Shown here piece by piece: positions 1-8,536 of a stretch of DNA of 64,000 nucleotides; the stretch's first letter is position 1, and every line of letters starts with the position of its first letter. The translations under genes and the position numbers were made by a program. The notes below the pieces were generated by a model that did not search any database, was not told the origin of the DNA, and worked only from the letters and a program-made list of their open reading frames with translations. This stretch comes from JAWWOL01 sp963797535. Its GTDB lineage: Bacteria > Actinomycetota > Actinomycetes > JAWWOL01. The DNA is taken from positions 558,001-622,000 of the forward strand of contig CAWCPQ010000001.1 in NCBI GenBank assembly GCA_963797535.1. The letters are read 5' to 3'.

Positions 1-2065
1 ACATGGTCAGGTGCGGGCCGCCGTTGGCCTCGGCCTCGACCTTGACGAAGTTGTTCTGGTCCGGCCCGAAGAAGGCACCCACCTGTTGGTAGTTGCTGGC
101 CAGATAGCTCAGCGGCCCGACGACCCGTGTGGTCACGGTGAAGGCTCCGCGCGAGGCGTCGAAGGTCTTGTAGAGCGCGTTCTGCTGGTTGTTGTCCGCG
201 AGCTGTCCGGCGGTGCTGGTCACGGCAAGGCCACCGCTGGCGAACGCGAGCTTGCCGGCGACGCACTGGTTGCCTGCGGTGTTCGGAAGAACGCCGTCGA
301 ACCCGGTGACAGCGCAGGAGCCGCTGACCGAGCCACCGCCGGCGAGGTTGACCGTGGTGGCGGAGCCGGGCGCCGGCCCGGCGCCGATGGCCGGGGTCGC
401 GTTGCGCAGCAGCAGGACCACGTCCTGGTAGTCGTTGTTCTTGTAGTCCGGGACCCTGGTGATGTCGATGCCGACCACGTAGGTGTTCGGGATCGCGACG
501 TGGCCGGGCCCGTACGCGGGGTAGATGCGCAGGTCGTGCAGGTAGTGCGGCACCGGCACGTTCGTGTTGTCCGTCCAGTGTGCGATGTTCAGGCTGTCGT
601 CGGAGAAGTTGACGTCGCTGAAGTCGCCGCTGTAGAGCCCGAAGCTGCCGGCAGGTGAGAACGTCGTCGTGCCGACGGGGACCGGCAGCAGCTTTTGGTT
701 CTGGTTGTACGTGCTGGAGCTCGGGTCGGCCGGGAACGTCCACAGCTGCTGGCAGGCCGAGCTGCAGGCGGACGTCGAGGTCATGGCTGCGCCCTGCGCG
801 TACCACCCGGTCCGGCCGTACACCTGGGTGTTGGGGCCGCCGTAGTGCGCGATCGGGGTGAGGCTGACCGGCTGGGCCGGATTGGCCGCCCGGAAGTACG
901 GCGAGACGACCTCGTCGGTGCCGGACTTGAACCGCGCCGGGCCGATGAAGCGCCGGTCGATGTACTGGTTGTCCACGACGTCGGTGTAGCCGAGCACGGG
1001 GAGGATCTGGTCGAGCACGGGCTCGGCGTTGCCCCCGGCACCGCAGGAGTCGAGGCCCGCCACGTCAGCTGAGCCGGTCGGGTGCGCCGGGTCGTTGGTG
1101 GTGTAGGTCAGCGTCGCTGCCCGGTTGGCGTTGCCGATGGCGGTCGAGTTGTTCGTCGAGCAGCCGGTCGGGTCGGCCGGATGGAACTGCACGGAGACCG
1201 TGGCCGAGCCGCCGGCCGGGATCGACAGTGACGAGGCCTGGCCGGTGGCGAGAGCGAAGTCGCTGGCGTTGGCCCCGGCGAAGCTCAGTCCGGACACGGT
1301 GAGCGTGGCGCTGCCGGAGTTGGTGAAGGTGAAGCTCTTGGCGGCGGGGAAGGCTGCGCCCCGGATCATGGAGTAGACGAGTCGTGGCGAGCTCAGGCCG
1401 AGGGTGGCGGTGTCGGCGGAGGTCACGGTCAGGCTCGGACTCCCGCTGGTCACCGGAGCCGCTGTCACGAAGTCGATCTTGGTGTTGGACCCGCCGGTGG
1501 GGGACAGGACGAGCTGACCGTTGGCTACGGTCACTCGTTTGGTCTGCGTCGACCAGGGAGCCGCTGCCGTCGGGGTGTAGTGGTCGATGACGGTGGTCGC
1601 CCGGGCCGTTCCCGGCTGGGCTGTGATGACGTAGACCGAGTTGATCGCCGTCGGATCGCCGACGGCGACCGTCAGGTCGTACGTGCCGTTGGCCAGCGCG
1701 CTCACCCAGGTGCCGGGCGTGGTGTTGCCGCTGCCGGACGGCGCCTGCATCAGCACCATCGTGTCGTACCGCACGTCGGGGGACTGGGCGGAGTGGCGTA
1801 CCCGCGCGTTGGCGCTGAGATCCAGGGGCGTGCCGGTCGCGGTCTGCCAGCCGGAGGTGCCGTTGTACGCGGCACCGGTGTCGGCGGTGTAGCCGGCGGG
1901 CGGGGTGACCCCCGTTGCCTGGAAGTTGACCTTCAACGACGTGGGCACCGCGGCGGCGGCCGGGGTCGTGGCGACCAGGGTGGGCGTGAACGCCGCCAGC
2001 GCGGTGACGGCCAGTGCCGGTACGATCCGGCGCCCGGTGCGGCGAAGTGCTGGCTGACGCTTCAT
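1..2065 (-). CDS. Large secreted surface protein, 3' end off the window
   Basis: The frame is open from an ATG at 2063-2065 (minus) to the left edge, giving at least 688 residues with no visible frame break. The N-terminus has an Arg/Lys-rich start, a hydrophobic stretch (PALAVTALAAFTPTLVA) and an Ala-rich cleavage region, as in a Sec signal peptide. Next comes a malectin-like domain (VNFQATGVTPPAGYTADTG, later TYDLTVAVGD and NTKIDFV), then an ASH/choice-of-anchor type beta domain (FTFTNSGSATLTVSGLSFAG), then a Cys-containing region and, near the edge, a jelly-roll-like segment (FFGPDQNNFVKVEAEANGG). This architecture is common in actinobacterial extracellular carbohydrate-binding or sugar-dehydrogenase proteins. 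The catalytic part, if any, lies outside the window. It is transcribed away from ftsZ. Confidence 0.75.
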   Translation of the reverse strand, partial: MKRQPALRRTGRRIVPALAVTALAAFTPTLVATTPAAAAVPTSLKVNFQATGVTPPAGYTADTGAAYNGTSGWQTATGTPLDLSANARVRHSAQSPDVRYDTMVLMQAPSGSGNTTPGTWVSALANGTYDLTVAVGDPTAINSVYVITAQPGTARATTVIDHYTPTAAAPWSTQTKRVTVANGQLVLSPTGGSNTKIDFVTAAPVTSGSPSLTVTSADTATLGLSSPRLVYSMIRGAAFPAAKSFTFTNSGSATLTVSGLSFAGANASDFALATGQASSLSIPAGGSATVSVQFHPADPTGCSTNNSTAIGNANRAATLTYTTNDPAHPTGSADVAGLDSCGAGGNAEPVLDQILPVLGYTDVVDNQYIDRRFIGPARFKSGTDEVVSPYFRAANPAQPVSLTPIAHYGGPNTQVYGRTGWYAQGAAMTSTSACSSACQQLWTFPADPSSSTYNQNQKLLPVPVGTTTFSPAGSFGLYSGDFSDVNFSDDSLNIAHWTDNTNVPVPHYLHDLRIYPAYGPGHVAIPNTYVVGIDITRVPDYKNNDYQDVVLLLRNATPAIGAGPAPGSATTVNLAGGGSVSGSCAVTGFDGVLPNTAGNQCVAGKLAFASGGLAVTSTAGQLADNNQQNALYKTFDASRGAFTVTTRVVGPLSYLASNYQQVGAFFGPDQNNFVKVEAEANGGPHLTM

Positions 2066-2131
2066 GGTGAATGACCAGGGGCAGGCAGACCGGAGCCGGT
2101 GACGGGGCGCCACCCACGCAGTGTCGGCCGT

Positions 2132-2168
2132 CAGTGGGCGAGCCGCAACCCCTTCGGCTCGCCCACTG
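2132..2168. terminator. Perfect 14-bp inverted repeat, hairpin
   Basis: Arms CAGTGGGCGAGCCG and CGGCTCGCCCACTG flank a 9-base loop. It lies in the 5' flank of the minus-strand surface-protein gene, so it could be a leader structure of that transcript or a stop for transcripts entering from the left. There is no T-tract, so a terminator role is only inferred. Confidence 0.4.
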
Positions 2169-2495
2169 CACCGGCACTGGACTGGTCGGGTGCCGTCCCC
2201 TGGAGCCCCCACGCCAACGTGCCCGACCAAGAGCCAACTTAGGCAGCGATTTCGACCGGTGCAATGTCCGCAGCGTTAATCCTCGTTCTTGTCGCCGTTA
2301 CATTTTGCTGCCTGTTGTGCACGTCACTTCTGCACGGCCGGAGCCCGTTACGGGTGTGGCACAGCGAGACGCACGCCCCGCTTTGGGATGATTTTTTGCC
2401 GGTGATCCCGCGGGAAAATGCGACATTCAGCCTTAATTGCGGCGGGTCACTTGAGTCTCGGCGGGAAAGTCGGTTACTCTCCGATTAGGCACAGG

Positions 2496-2530
2496 TTGAC
2501 ATAACTATATACCTCTACCTGAGGGTGAGG
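2496..2530 (+). promoter_or_regulatory. Candidate ftsZ promoter region
   Basis: TTGACA at 2496-2501 is followed closely by TATATA (2505-2510) and then two direct copies of GAGGGT. The -35-like hexamer is consensus but no -10 sits at the canonical 17 bp. Actinobacterial ftsZ is known to have promoters in this leader. The assignment rests on position and the TTGACA box only. Confidence 0.35.
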
Positions 2531-2568
2531 GTGCCGATTAGTCGGTCCGAACGGAAGGCAAAACCATC

Positions 2569-3747
2569 GTGGCAGCTCCGCAGAACTACCTCGCCGTCAT
2601 CAAGGTCGTCGGTATCGGCGGTGGTGGCGTCAACGCCGTCAACCGGATGATCGAGGTCGGTCTCAAGGGTGTCGAGTTCATCGCCATCAACACCGACGCG
2701 CAAGCGCTGTTGATGAGCGACGCCGACGTCAAGCTCGACGTCGGTCGCGAGCTCACCCGCGGCCTGGGCGCTGGCGCCGACCCCGAGGTCGGCCGCAAGG
2801 CCGCCGAGGACCACGCGGACGAGATCGAAGAGGTGCTCAAGGGCGCCGACATGGTCTTCGTCACCGCCGGTGAAGGTGGCGGCACGGGCACTGGTGGTGC
2901 ACCCGTCGTGGCGCGCATCGCCCGCAGCCTCGGGGCGCTGACCATCGGCGTCGTGACCCGCCCGTTCACCTTCGAGGGCCGTCGCCGGCTGACCCAGTCG
3001 GAGACCGGCATCGAGGAGCTCCGCAGCGAGGTCGACACGCTGATCATCATTCCGAACGACCGGTTGCTGTCGATCAGCGACCGCAGCATCAGCGTGATCG
3101 ACGCGTTCAAGCAGGCCGACCAGGTGCTGCTGTCCGGCGTGTCCGGCATCACCGACCTGATCACCACCCCTGGCCTGATCAACCTCGACTTCGCCGACGT
3201 CAAGTCGGTCATGTCCGACGCCGGCTCAGCCCTGATGGGCATCGGATCCTCCCGCGGCGAGGACCGAGCGGTCGCCGCCGCCGAGATGGCGATCTCCAGC
3301 CCGCTGCTCGAGGCTTCGATCGATGGTGCCCACGGCGTGCTGCTCTCGGTCGCCGGCGGCTCCGACCTCGGCCTGTTCGAGATCAACGAGGCGGCCCAGC
3401 TGGTCGCCGACGCCGCCCACCCCGAGGCCAACATCATCTTCGGTGCTGTCATCGACGACGCTCTCGGTGACGAGGTACGGGTGACCGTCATCGCGGCCGG
3501 CTTCGACGGCGGCCGTCCTTCGCCAATCCGGCCCGAGACGGTGCGCCGTCGCGAGGCCGCCGCAGCCGAGGCGGCCAAGCCCGCCACTACCGCGCCGAGG
3601 CAGAAGACCGCGGCGGCTCCTGCTCCGGCGGCGCGTCGGGACGCACCCGCCCCGACCACCTGGAAGCCCAGCGACCCGGTACCGCAGCGTCGCACCATCG
3701 TCTTCGACGACAGCGACGACCTGGACGTGCCCGACTTCCTCAAGTAG
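2569..3747 (+). CDS. ftsZ: Cell division protein FtsZ
   Basis: Tubulin-like GTPase that polymerises into the Z-ring at midcell. The 392-residue product has the family length. It shows the N-terminal GIGGGGVNAVNRMI nucleotide-binding loop, the tubulin signature GGGTGTGG at residues 103-110, the T7-loop region (NLDFADVKSVM) and a variable Ala/Pro-rich linker ending in the conserved tail DDLDVPDFLK, which in actinobacteria contacts SepF and other partners. The GTG start at 2569 follows a modest GGAAGG site. The stop abuts the next start at 3748, so ftsZ leads an operon running through divIVA. Upstream ftsQ, the usual neighbour, is absent. Confidence 0.98.
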   Translation: MAAPQNYLAVIKVVGIGGGGVNAVNRMIEVGLKGVEFIAINTDAQALLMSDADVKLDVGRELTRGLGAGADPEVGRKAAEDHADEIEEVLKGADMVFVTAGEGGGTGTGGAPVVARIARSLGALTIGVVTRPFTFEGRRRLTQSETGIEELRSEVDTLIIIPNDRLLSISDRSISVIDAFKQADQVLLSGVSGITDLITTPGLINLDFADVKSVMSDAGSALMGIGSSRGEDRAVAAAEMAISSPLLEASIDGAHGVLLSVAGGSDLGLFEINEAAQLVADAAHPEANIIFGAVIDDALGDEVRVTVIAAGFDGGRPSPIRPETVRRREAAAAEAAKPATTAPRQKTAAAPAPAARRDAPAPTTWKPSDPVPQRRTIVFDDSDDLDVPDFLK

Positions 3748-4498
3748 GTGGCGGTCCCGCTACTCCGGGTCGACCTCGGGCGGGGCGTTGGTGCGGCGTT
3801 CACCGATCGTCGCGGCGGGGTCAGCGCACCGCCGTACGACGAGCTCAACCTGGCCTACCACGTCGACGACGAGTGGGACCGCGCGTACGCCAACCGGTCC
3901 TTGCTGGCGAAGGCCGTCGGATTCCCCGAGGACCGGCTCTGTTTCGTGCACCAGGTGCACGCAGACACCGTGCTCACGGTCGTCGACCACCAGGTGGGCA
4001 CCGTCAAGACCAGGGTCGGCCGGCGCGACGGCGACGCGATGGTCACGACCGTGGCCGCTGCGCCGTTGGTGATCATGGTGGCCGACTGCGTGCCGATCCT
4101 CATGGCCGACCCGGTCGCTGGCGTCGTGGCCGCCGTGCACGCCGGGCGCAAGGGTGTCGTTGCTGGCATCGTCGGCAAGGCTGTGGCCGCGATGCGCGCC
4201 GCCGGGGCTCTGGACGTACGAGGCGGCAATCGGTCCCTCGGTATGTGCCGCGTGCTACGAGGTGCCCGCAGCCATGGCCGCTGAGGTGGACGCAGCGGTC
4301 CCTGGCACCGCGGCCCTCACCCGTACCGGCAGCCCGTCCCTCGACCTGGCCAAGGGTGTCGCCGCCCAGCTCGCGGCCGCCGGCGTGTCCGAGGTCAGCA
4401 GGGACCACAGGTGCACGGTCGAGACCGCCGACCTGTTCTCGCACCGCCGGGACGGGGTCACCGGCAGGTTCGCCGGTGTCGTCTGGCTGGAGCCGTGA
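3748..4498 (+). CDS. pgeF: Peptidoglycan editing factor / purine nucleoside phosphorylase PgeF (YfiH), one frame break
   Basis: Multicopper-oxidase-fold protein of the YfiH/LACC1 family, which acts on purine nucleosides and removes misincorporated residues from peptidoglycan precursors. The first frame gives FTDRRGGVS, the metal-site motif HQVHADTV, VADCVPILM and HAGRKGVVAGI. Near 4204-4216 one extra base moves the frame, after which the expected AIGPSVCAACYEVP continues to the stop. Removing one base gives about 249 residues, the family length. GTG start directly follows the ftsZ stop; the end overlaps yggS by GTGA. The break is most likely a sequence error. Confidence 0.88.
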
Positions 4499-5200
4499 GC
4501 CGGCTCGACGAGCTCGGTCGCAACCTCGAGCAGGTCCGGGCCCGGATCGAGGCCGCGTGCGCAGCCGTCGGCCGTCCGGCCGCGGACGTGACGCTCGTGG
4601 CCGTCACCAAGACCCACCCGCTGGCGGACATCGAGGCGCTGGCGTCACTCGGAGTACGGCACTTCGCCGAGAACCGCGACCGCGAGGCGCGCGAGAAGGC
4701 CCGAGTCCGTCACCGGTGACGTGGTGTGGCACTTCGTCGGCCAGGTGCAGACCAACAAGGCCCGCTCGGTGGCGTCCTACGCCGACGTCGTCGAGGGGGT
4801 CGACCGCGGCCGGCTGGTGGACGCGCTGTCAGCCGGAGCGGCGCAGGCCGGCCGGACGCTCCAGGTCGCGGTCCAGGTCGCGCTGGACGACGCGCAGGGC
4901 AGGGGAGGGGTTGTGCTGGACGAGGGGCACCGCTCGTTGCTCGAGCTGTGCTCCGCGGTCGAGCGGGCTCCGGGGCTCGTGCTGCGTGGGGTGATGGGGG
5001 TGGCTCCGAGGGGCGCCGACCCGGTTGCCGCGTTCGTCCTGCTGGCCCGCGCCGCTGCCGCTGTGCAAGCCGAGCATCCCAGTGCCACCATGGTCTCTGC
5101 CGGGATGAGTGGTGACCTGGAAGCGGCCATAAAATCCGGTTCCACACACGTCCGTGTCGGTACGGCGTTGCTCGGCGTCCGATTCGCCCCAGTCAGATAA
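4495..5200 (+). CDS. YggS family PLP homeostasis protein, one frame break
   Basis: Pyridoxal-phosphate-binding alanine-racemase-fold protein (YggS/PROSC/PLPBP family) involved in PLP homeostasis, conserved next to sepF. The N-terminal frame contains the Schiff-base lysine motif VAVTKTHPL and HFAENRDREAREKA. An extra C at about 4700-4702 shifts the frame, which resumes with WHFVGQVQTNKAR, GVMGVAP and SAGMSGDLEAAI-SGSTHVRVGTALLG. Corrected length is about 234 residues, normal for the family. The GTG start overlaps the pgeF stop. Confidence 0.88.
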
Positions 5201-5264
5201 GGTCGCGCTCAAGCACCCGTACCGCTTGCGGAGTGTGGCCGAGCACGCGACCCCGGAGGACGAC

Positions 5265-5786
5265 ATGGCTGGCGCCCTGCGCAAGATGGGCCTCTACCTT
5301 GGCCTCGTCGACGACGAGGCCTACGAGGACTACGCCGAGGACGACTACCTCGAGCCCGAGATCGAGGAGCCGGCGCCCCGCTCGACCACCGTTCGCCGGT
5401 TCGACGAGCGCTCGACCCGCTACGACGAGCAGCCGCGGTCGGTGCGCCCCAGTGGCGTTGAGCGGGTGTCCATGGCCCCGCCGCCGCCGGTCGAGGAGCC
5501 GCAGGACCTCTACCGCATCACCACGCTGCACCCGCGCAACTACAACGAGGCGCGCACGATCGGCGAGCACTTCCGGGACGGCACGCCGGTGATCATGAAC
5601 CTCACCGAGATGTCCGACGGCGACGCCAAGCGGCTGGTCGACTTCGCGGCTGGGCTGATCTTCGGTCTCCGTGGGAGCATCGAGCGGGTGACCAACAAGG
5701 TCTTCCTGCTCTCGCCGGCCAATGTCCACGTCACTGCCGAGGACAAGGCACGCATCGTCGAGGGTGGATTCTTCAACCAGAGCTGA
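5265..5786 (+). CDS. sepF: Cell division protein SepF
   Basis: FtsZ membrane anchor and bundling protein. The start ATG at 5265 has a strong GGAGGA site 4 bases upstream and gives the typical N-terminus MAGALRKMGLYLGLVDD, an amphipathic helix that inserts into the membrane. An acidic, proline-containing linker follows, then the SepF core (TLHPRNYNEARTIGEHFRDG, VIMNLTEM, KRLVDFAAGLIFGL, FLLSPANV). 173 residues, normal. A longer in-frame GTG start at 5154 overlaps yggS and lacks the amphipathic start, so I reject it. Confidence 0.96.
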   Translation: MAGALRKMGLYLGLVDDEAYEDYAEDDYLEPEIEEPAPRSTTVRRFDERSTRYDEQPRSVRPSGVERVSMAPPPPVEEPQDLYRITTLHPRNYNEARTIGEHFRDGTPVIMNLTEMSDGDAKRLVDFAAGLIFGLRGSIERVTNKVFLLSPANVHVTAEDKARIVEGGFFNQS

Positions 5787-5800
5787 GAGTCGACTACTCC

Positions 5801-6091
5801 ATGAGGGTGCTGGGTCAGGTTCTCCTGACGCTGACCTATATCGCTATCGTCCTGCTGTTGTTCCGAGCTGTGGTCAGCTGGGTGATGGCGTTCGCGCGAG
5901 ACTGGCGGCCATCGGGATTCATGGTGGTGCTGCTCGAGATCGTGTTCACGGTCACCGACCCACCACTGCGGTTTCTGCGCCGATTCATCCCGCCGTTGCG
6001 GGTCGGCAATGCCGCCATCGACCTGGGCTTCATCGTCCTGCTGGTCGGGTTGGGTATCTTGACCCAGGTCTGGTCAAACCTGGGAAGTTGA
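5801..6091 (+). CDS. YggT family integral membrane protein
   Basis: 96-residue protein with two hydrophobic segments (about residues 3-30 and 70-92) separated by the family motif TDPPLRFLRRFIPPLRVG. The YggT/YlmG family is encoded next to sepF and divIVA across Gram-positive bacteria and cyanobacteria, with roles in membrane or division organisation. It starts 14 bases after the sepF stop. Confidence 0.92.
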   Translation: MRVLGQVLLTLTYIAIVLLLFRAVVSWVMAFARDWRPSGFMVVLLEIVFTVTDPPLRFLRRFIPPLRVGNAAIDLGFIVLLVGLGILTQVWSNLGS

Positions 6092-6165
6092 CTCCCGGCT
6101 GCCAGAGCACGTCACACTAGACCCGTACTTTCCGATGCTTGGTCCTGTAGCCACGAGGTGACCCG

Positions 6166-6996
6166 ATGCCGCTGACCCCCCAGGACGTCCAGAACAAGGT
6201 GTTCTCGGCTTCCCCGCGGATGAAGAAGGGGTACGACGAGGAAGAGGTCGACGCCTTCCTCGATGAGGTGGAGGCCGAGCTCACCCGCCTGCTCACCGAG
6301 AACGCGGACCTGCGCAACCGGCTCAACCAGGCTCAGACGACCGTCGCTGCTGCAGCCCCCGCAGCCGCTGTCGCCGAGCCGGCCAAGGTGGAACCGGTGG
6401 TGGCTGCCGCCCCGGTGGTCGCGGCCGCGCCCGTCGTGGCCGCTGCCGAGCCGCCGGAGGCCGCTGCGTTGCGCACCCTGCAGATGGCGCAGCGTACGGC
6501 GGACTCCGCGGTTGCCGAGGCCAAGGCCGAAGCCGACAAGCTGGTCGCCGACGCGACCGCGCGGGCCGCCGAGCTCGAGCGTGAGGCCCAGGTCCGCCAC
6601 ACGACGGTCATGGGTCAGCTCGACGGGCAGCGGGTCGCCCTCGAAGGCAAGATCGAGGAGCTGCGCGCGTTCGAGCGCGAGTACCGCACCCGGCTCAAGG
6701 CCTACCTCGAGACCCAGCTGCGTGACCTCGACGGCCGCGCTCCCGCCGAGGCTGCGGCCGCGCCGGCCACCGTGTCCGTGGTCCCCACCCCGGCTGCCAA
6801 CCCGGCCCCGGTGCCGGTCGGAGCCACCGCCGGCGTGCCCGGTCTGGCCAGCCCGGCCACTCCCACCGTTGTGGGCGGCACCTATGCGCCGCGCCCGGCC
6901 GGTGGCAACCCGTTCGCCGTCGATGAGCCGTCCCGGCCCCCGCGCCAGGCCGGGTTCGAAACCGACGCCGAAGGCCCGGAGCCGACCGCATCGTGA
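6166..6996 (+). CDS. divIVA: DivIVA / Wag31 polar growth scaffold
   Basis: Coiled-coil protein that marks curved membrane and directs polar peptidoglycan synthesis in actinobacteria. The N-terminal lipid-binding domain is conserved (MPLTPQDVQNKVFSASPRM, YDEEEVDAFLDEVEAEL), followed by the first coiled coil, an Ala/Val/Pro-rich linker (about residues 55-100), and a second coiled coil (about 105-190, RTADSAVAEAKAEADKLV, ELEREAQVRHTTVMGQLDG). The C-terminal quarter is a disordered Pro/Ala tail. 276 residues. ATG start follows GAGGTG. The stop overlaps the next start by 4 bases. Confidence 0.95.
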   Translation: MPLTPQDVQNKVFSASPRMKKGYDEEEVDAFLDEVEAELTRLLTENADLRNRLNQAQTTVAAAAPAAAVAEPAKVEPVVAAAPVVAAAPVVAAAEPPEAAALRTLQMAQRTADSAVAEAKAEADKLVADATARAAELEREAQVRHTTVMGQLDGQRVALEGKIEELRAFEREYRTRLKAYLETQLRDLDGRAPAEAAAAPATVSVVPTPAANPAPVPVGATAGVPGLASPATPTVVGGTYAPRPAGGNPFAVDEPSRPPRQAGFETDAEGPEPTAS

Positions 6997-7820
6997 CCGA
7001 GCTGCCCCCGCCGCCGCGACCGGCGCGCGAGTCCAAGATCGACCTTCTGGCGATTGCCATGGAGGACCCGATGGTGCTCTCGAGCGCCGTCCTGGTGGGT
7101 CTCGGGCTCCTGCTGCTGCTGATCGGCGTGCTGGGCAACTGGCACTGGAAGGCGGCGATCTGGCTGTCGGTCCTGTGCTCGATCGGCGCGTTCGCGTTGG
7201 TGGTGATCTCGGCCCGGCAGCGTCGCGACGAGTTCCCCGCCACCCCGGACGAGGAGGCGGCCCCACCGCCGCCGAAGGCCGTGCGCTTGCGCGGAGCCCG
7301 CACGGCGGCGGTCGCGGAGACGGCAGAGCAGACCGTCGCGAAGCCGAGGACCCGCAAGCCCACCAGCAAGCCGCCGGCCGAGCCCGGCGGCGAGGCCCCG
7401 GCGCCCAAGCCGCGGTTCAGCGGACTCGGCAAGCCCAAGCCGGCTCAGCCGCCGGCCGCCACGCCGCCGCCGCCGCAGCCCACCAACGTCCAGGTCATGC
7501 CGGTGCCCGGCAGCACTGCGAGCAACGTCCGGATGGCTCCGACGCCCAAGCCGATGCCGATCGCGCGCCCCGAACGCACGCCCGGTCAGCCGCCGTCGTC
7601 GCCCCCGGCCACCCCGCCGACGATCCAGGTCGGAGTGCCGCGCGAGCCGGGCTTCCCCGTGCACCGCCCGGCCGACCCGGACGCGCCGGTGATCCAGGTG
7701 CGCAACCGCTACCACCGGCCGGACTGCCGTTATGTCACTGTTGCCGACGACGCGATCATGACCACCGTGGGTGCCGCCAAGGCGTCCAACGCCATGCCGT
7801 GCGGAGTCTGCCGGCCCTGA
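6993..7820 (+). CDS. Membrane protein with proline-rich linker and C-terminal Cys motif
   Basis: 275 residues, translationally coupled to divIVA (GTGA overlap). It has a short cytoplasmic start, two adjacent membrane segments (about residues 25-47 and 51-69), then about 160 residues of Pro/Ala/Lys-rich low-complexity linker. It ends in a compact module reading RNRYHRPDCRYV and, 20 residues on, MPCGVCRP. The HxxxC plus PCxxC spacing resembles a small zinc-binding knuckle found in Ada-like and nuclease-associated domains; metal binding is my inference. Function unknown. Position suggests a role with the polar growth machinery. The linker is atypically long, so it might reach nucleic acid or the wall from the membrane. 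Confidence 0.8.
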   Translation: MTELPPPPRPARESKIDLLAIAMEDPMVLSSAVLVGLGLLLLLIGVLGNWHWKAAIWLSVLCSIGAFALVVISARQRRDEFPATPDEEAAPPPPKAVRLRGARTAAVAETAEQTVAKPRTRKPTSKPPAEPGGEAPAPKPRFSGLGKPKPAQPPAATPPPPQPTNVQVMPVPGSTASNVRMAPTPKPMPIARPERTPGQPPSSPPATPPTIQVGVPREPGFPVHRPADPDAPVIQVRNRYHRPDCRYVTVADDAIMTTVGAAKASNAMPCGVCRP

Positions 7821-7842
7821 GACAGGGCTGGTGTGAGCGCGG

Positions 7843-8322
7843 TCAGGCCGGACGGCCGCCGCGGAACGGGTCCCGCCTCGGCGGCTGCGGCATCGTGACC
7901 CGGCTGCCCTCGAGCGGCAGGCCGCTGAGCGCCAGGACCCTGGCGAGCACCGATGTCGTGGTCTCGCCACAGGACACCCCGGCCTCGGTCACCATCGCCC
8001 GGTAGACCGTGGCGTAATGGCGTACCGGAGTGTCGTAGCTCCAGTCGACCGACCCCAGGTGCACGGACTCGCCGTGGCCGCCGTTCGGGCCGTCCCACGG
8101 CCCGGTCCAGACCTGGATGCCCGCGGGCCCGGCGGAGAAGCAGCCCCCGCTGCTGACGTCGTACTGGCTCGCGGTCTCCAGCAGCTGGCGTGCCTCGCGC
8201 TCGTGCAGCACGAGAGCCGGCCGGACGTGGCTGGCCAGGGCGGGGACGGCGACGGCGTGCGGGTTCAGGCGCAGTCCTCCAGTGGGGCTCTGCGCTGCCA
8301 GGGACAAGCTGTTAGCCGACAC
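7843..8322 (-). CDS. Hypothetical protein, 159 residues
   Basis: Start chosen at a GTG (8320-8322) preceded by a GGAGG site 5 bases upstream. The frame is open further upstream, but that part reads as low-similarity sequence. The protein contains LVLHEREARQLLETASQYDVSSG, then a Gly/Trp-rich region (VWTGPWDGPNG) and a more hydrophobic C-terminal part ending Arg/Pro-rich. No membrane segment or catalytic motif is recognised, and I cannot name a family. It is convergent with the divIVA operon and 22 bases from its end. Confidence 0.6.
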   Translation of the reverse strand: MSANSLSLAAQSPTGGLRLNPHAVAVPALASHVRPALVLHEREARQLLETASQYDVSSGGCFSAGPAGIQVWTGPWDGPNGGHGESVHLGSVDWSYDTPVRHYATVYRAMVTEAGVSCGETTTSVLARVLALSGLPLEGSRVTMPQPPRRDPFRGGRPA

Positions 8323-8462
8323 GGCGACCTCCGCTCGAACGCTCCGATGCAACACCCGCTGCGCCGGACGGCGGAACGCTGGGTGATGCACAAGGACCAT
8401 CGGTCGCAGAGGGGTGCCGTCTTGACTCTGCCGAATGGGTGGTTTTCGGCCCGACTGGTGCG

Positions 8463-8501
8463 GTGAAGGACTCGTCCCGCTCAGCGGGACGAATCCTTCA
8501 C
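8463..8501. repeat. 39-bp palindromic repeat, copy 1
   Basis: Arms of 19 bases, GTGAAGGACTCGTCCCGCT and AGCGGGACGAATCCTTCAC, around one central base, with one mismatched pair. A second copy with 36 of 39 identical positions lies at 32696-32734. This copy sits between the starts/ends of two minus-strand genes, just downstream of the tetR stop. Likely a dispersed REP-like or terminator element. Confidence 0.75.
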
Positions 8502-8536
8502 TGGCTCATCGGCTCCCACCGAGGCCGGCGCCGGGC

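Larger units (their letters stand above)
2066..2568. other. Intergenic region between surface-protein gene and ftsZ
   Basis: About 500 bases without a convincing gene. It holds a 14-bp perfect hairpin (2132-2168), a more AT-rich tract (about 2260-2530) and promoter-like sequence just before ftsZ. A 74-codon open frame at 2264-2488 has a hydrophobic start but no ribosome binding site or recognisable family, so I do not call it a gene. No ftsQ remnant is visible. Confidence 0.6.

Noticed and set aside
2264..2488. Small hydrophobic open frame before ftsZ
   Set aside because: No ribosome binding site, no family, and it lies in the AT-richer leader; kept only as a note.
6263..8005. 580-codon plus-strand open frame
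   Set aside because: Out-of-frame shadow across divIVA and its neighbour, rich in Arg/Pro/Ser with no domain.
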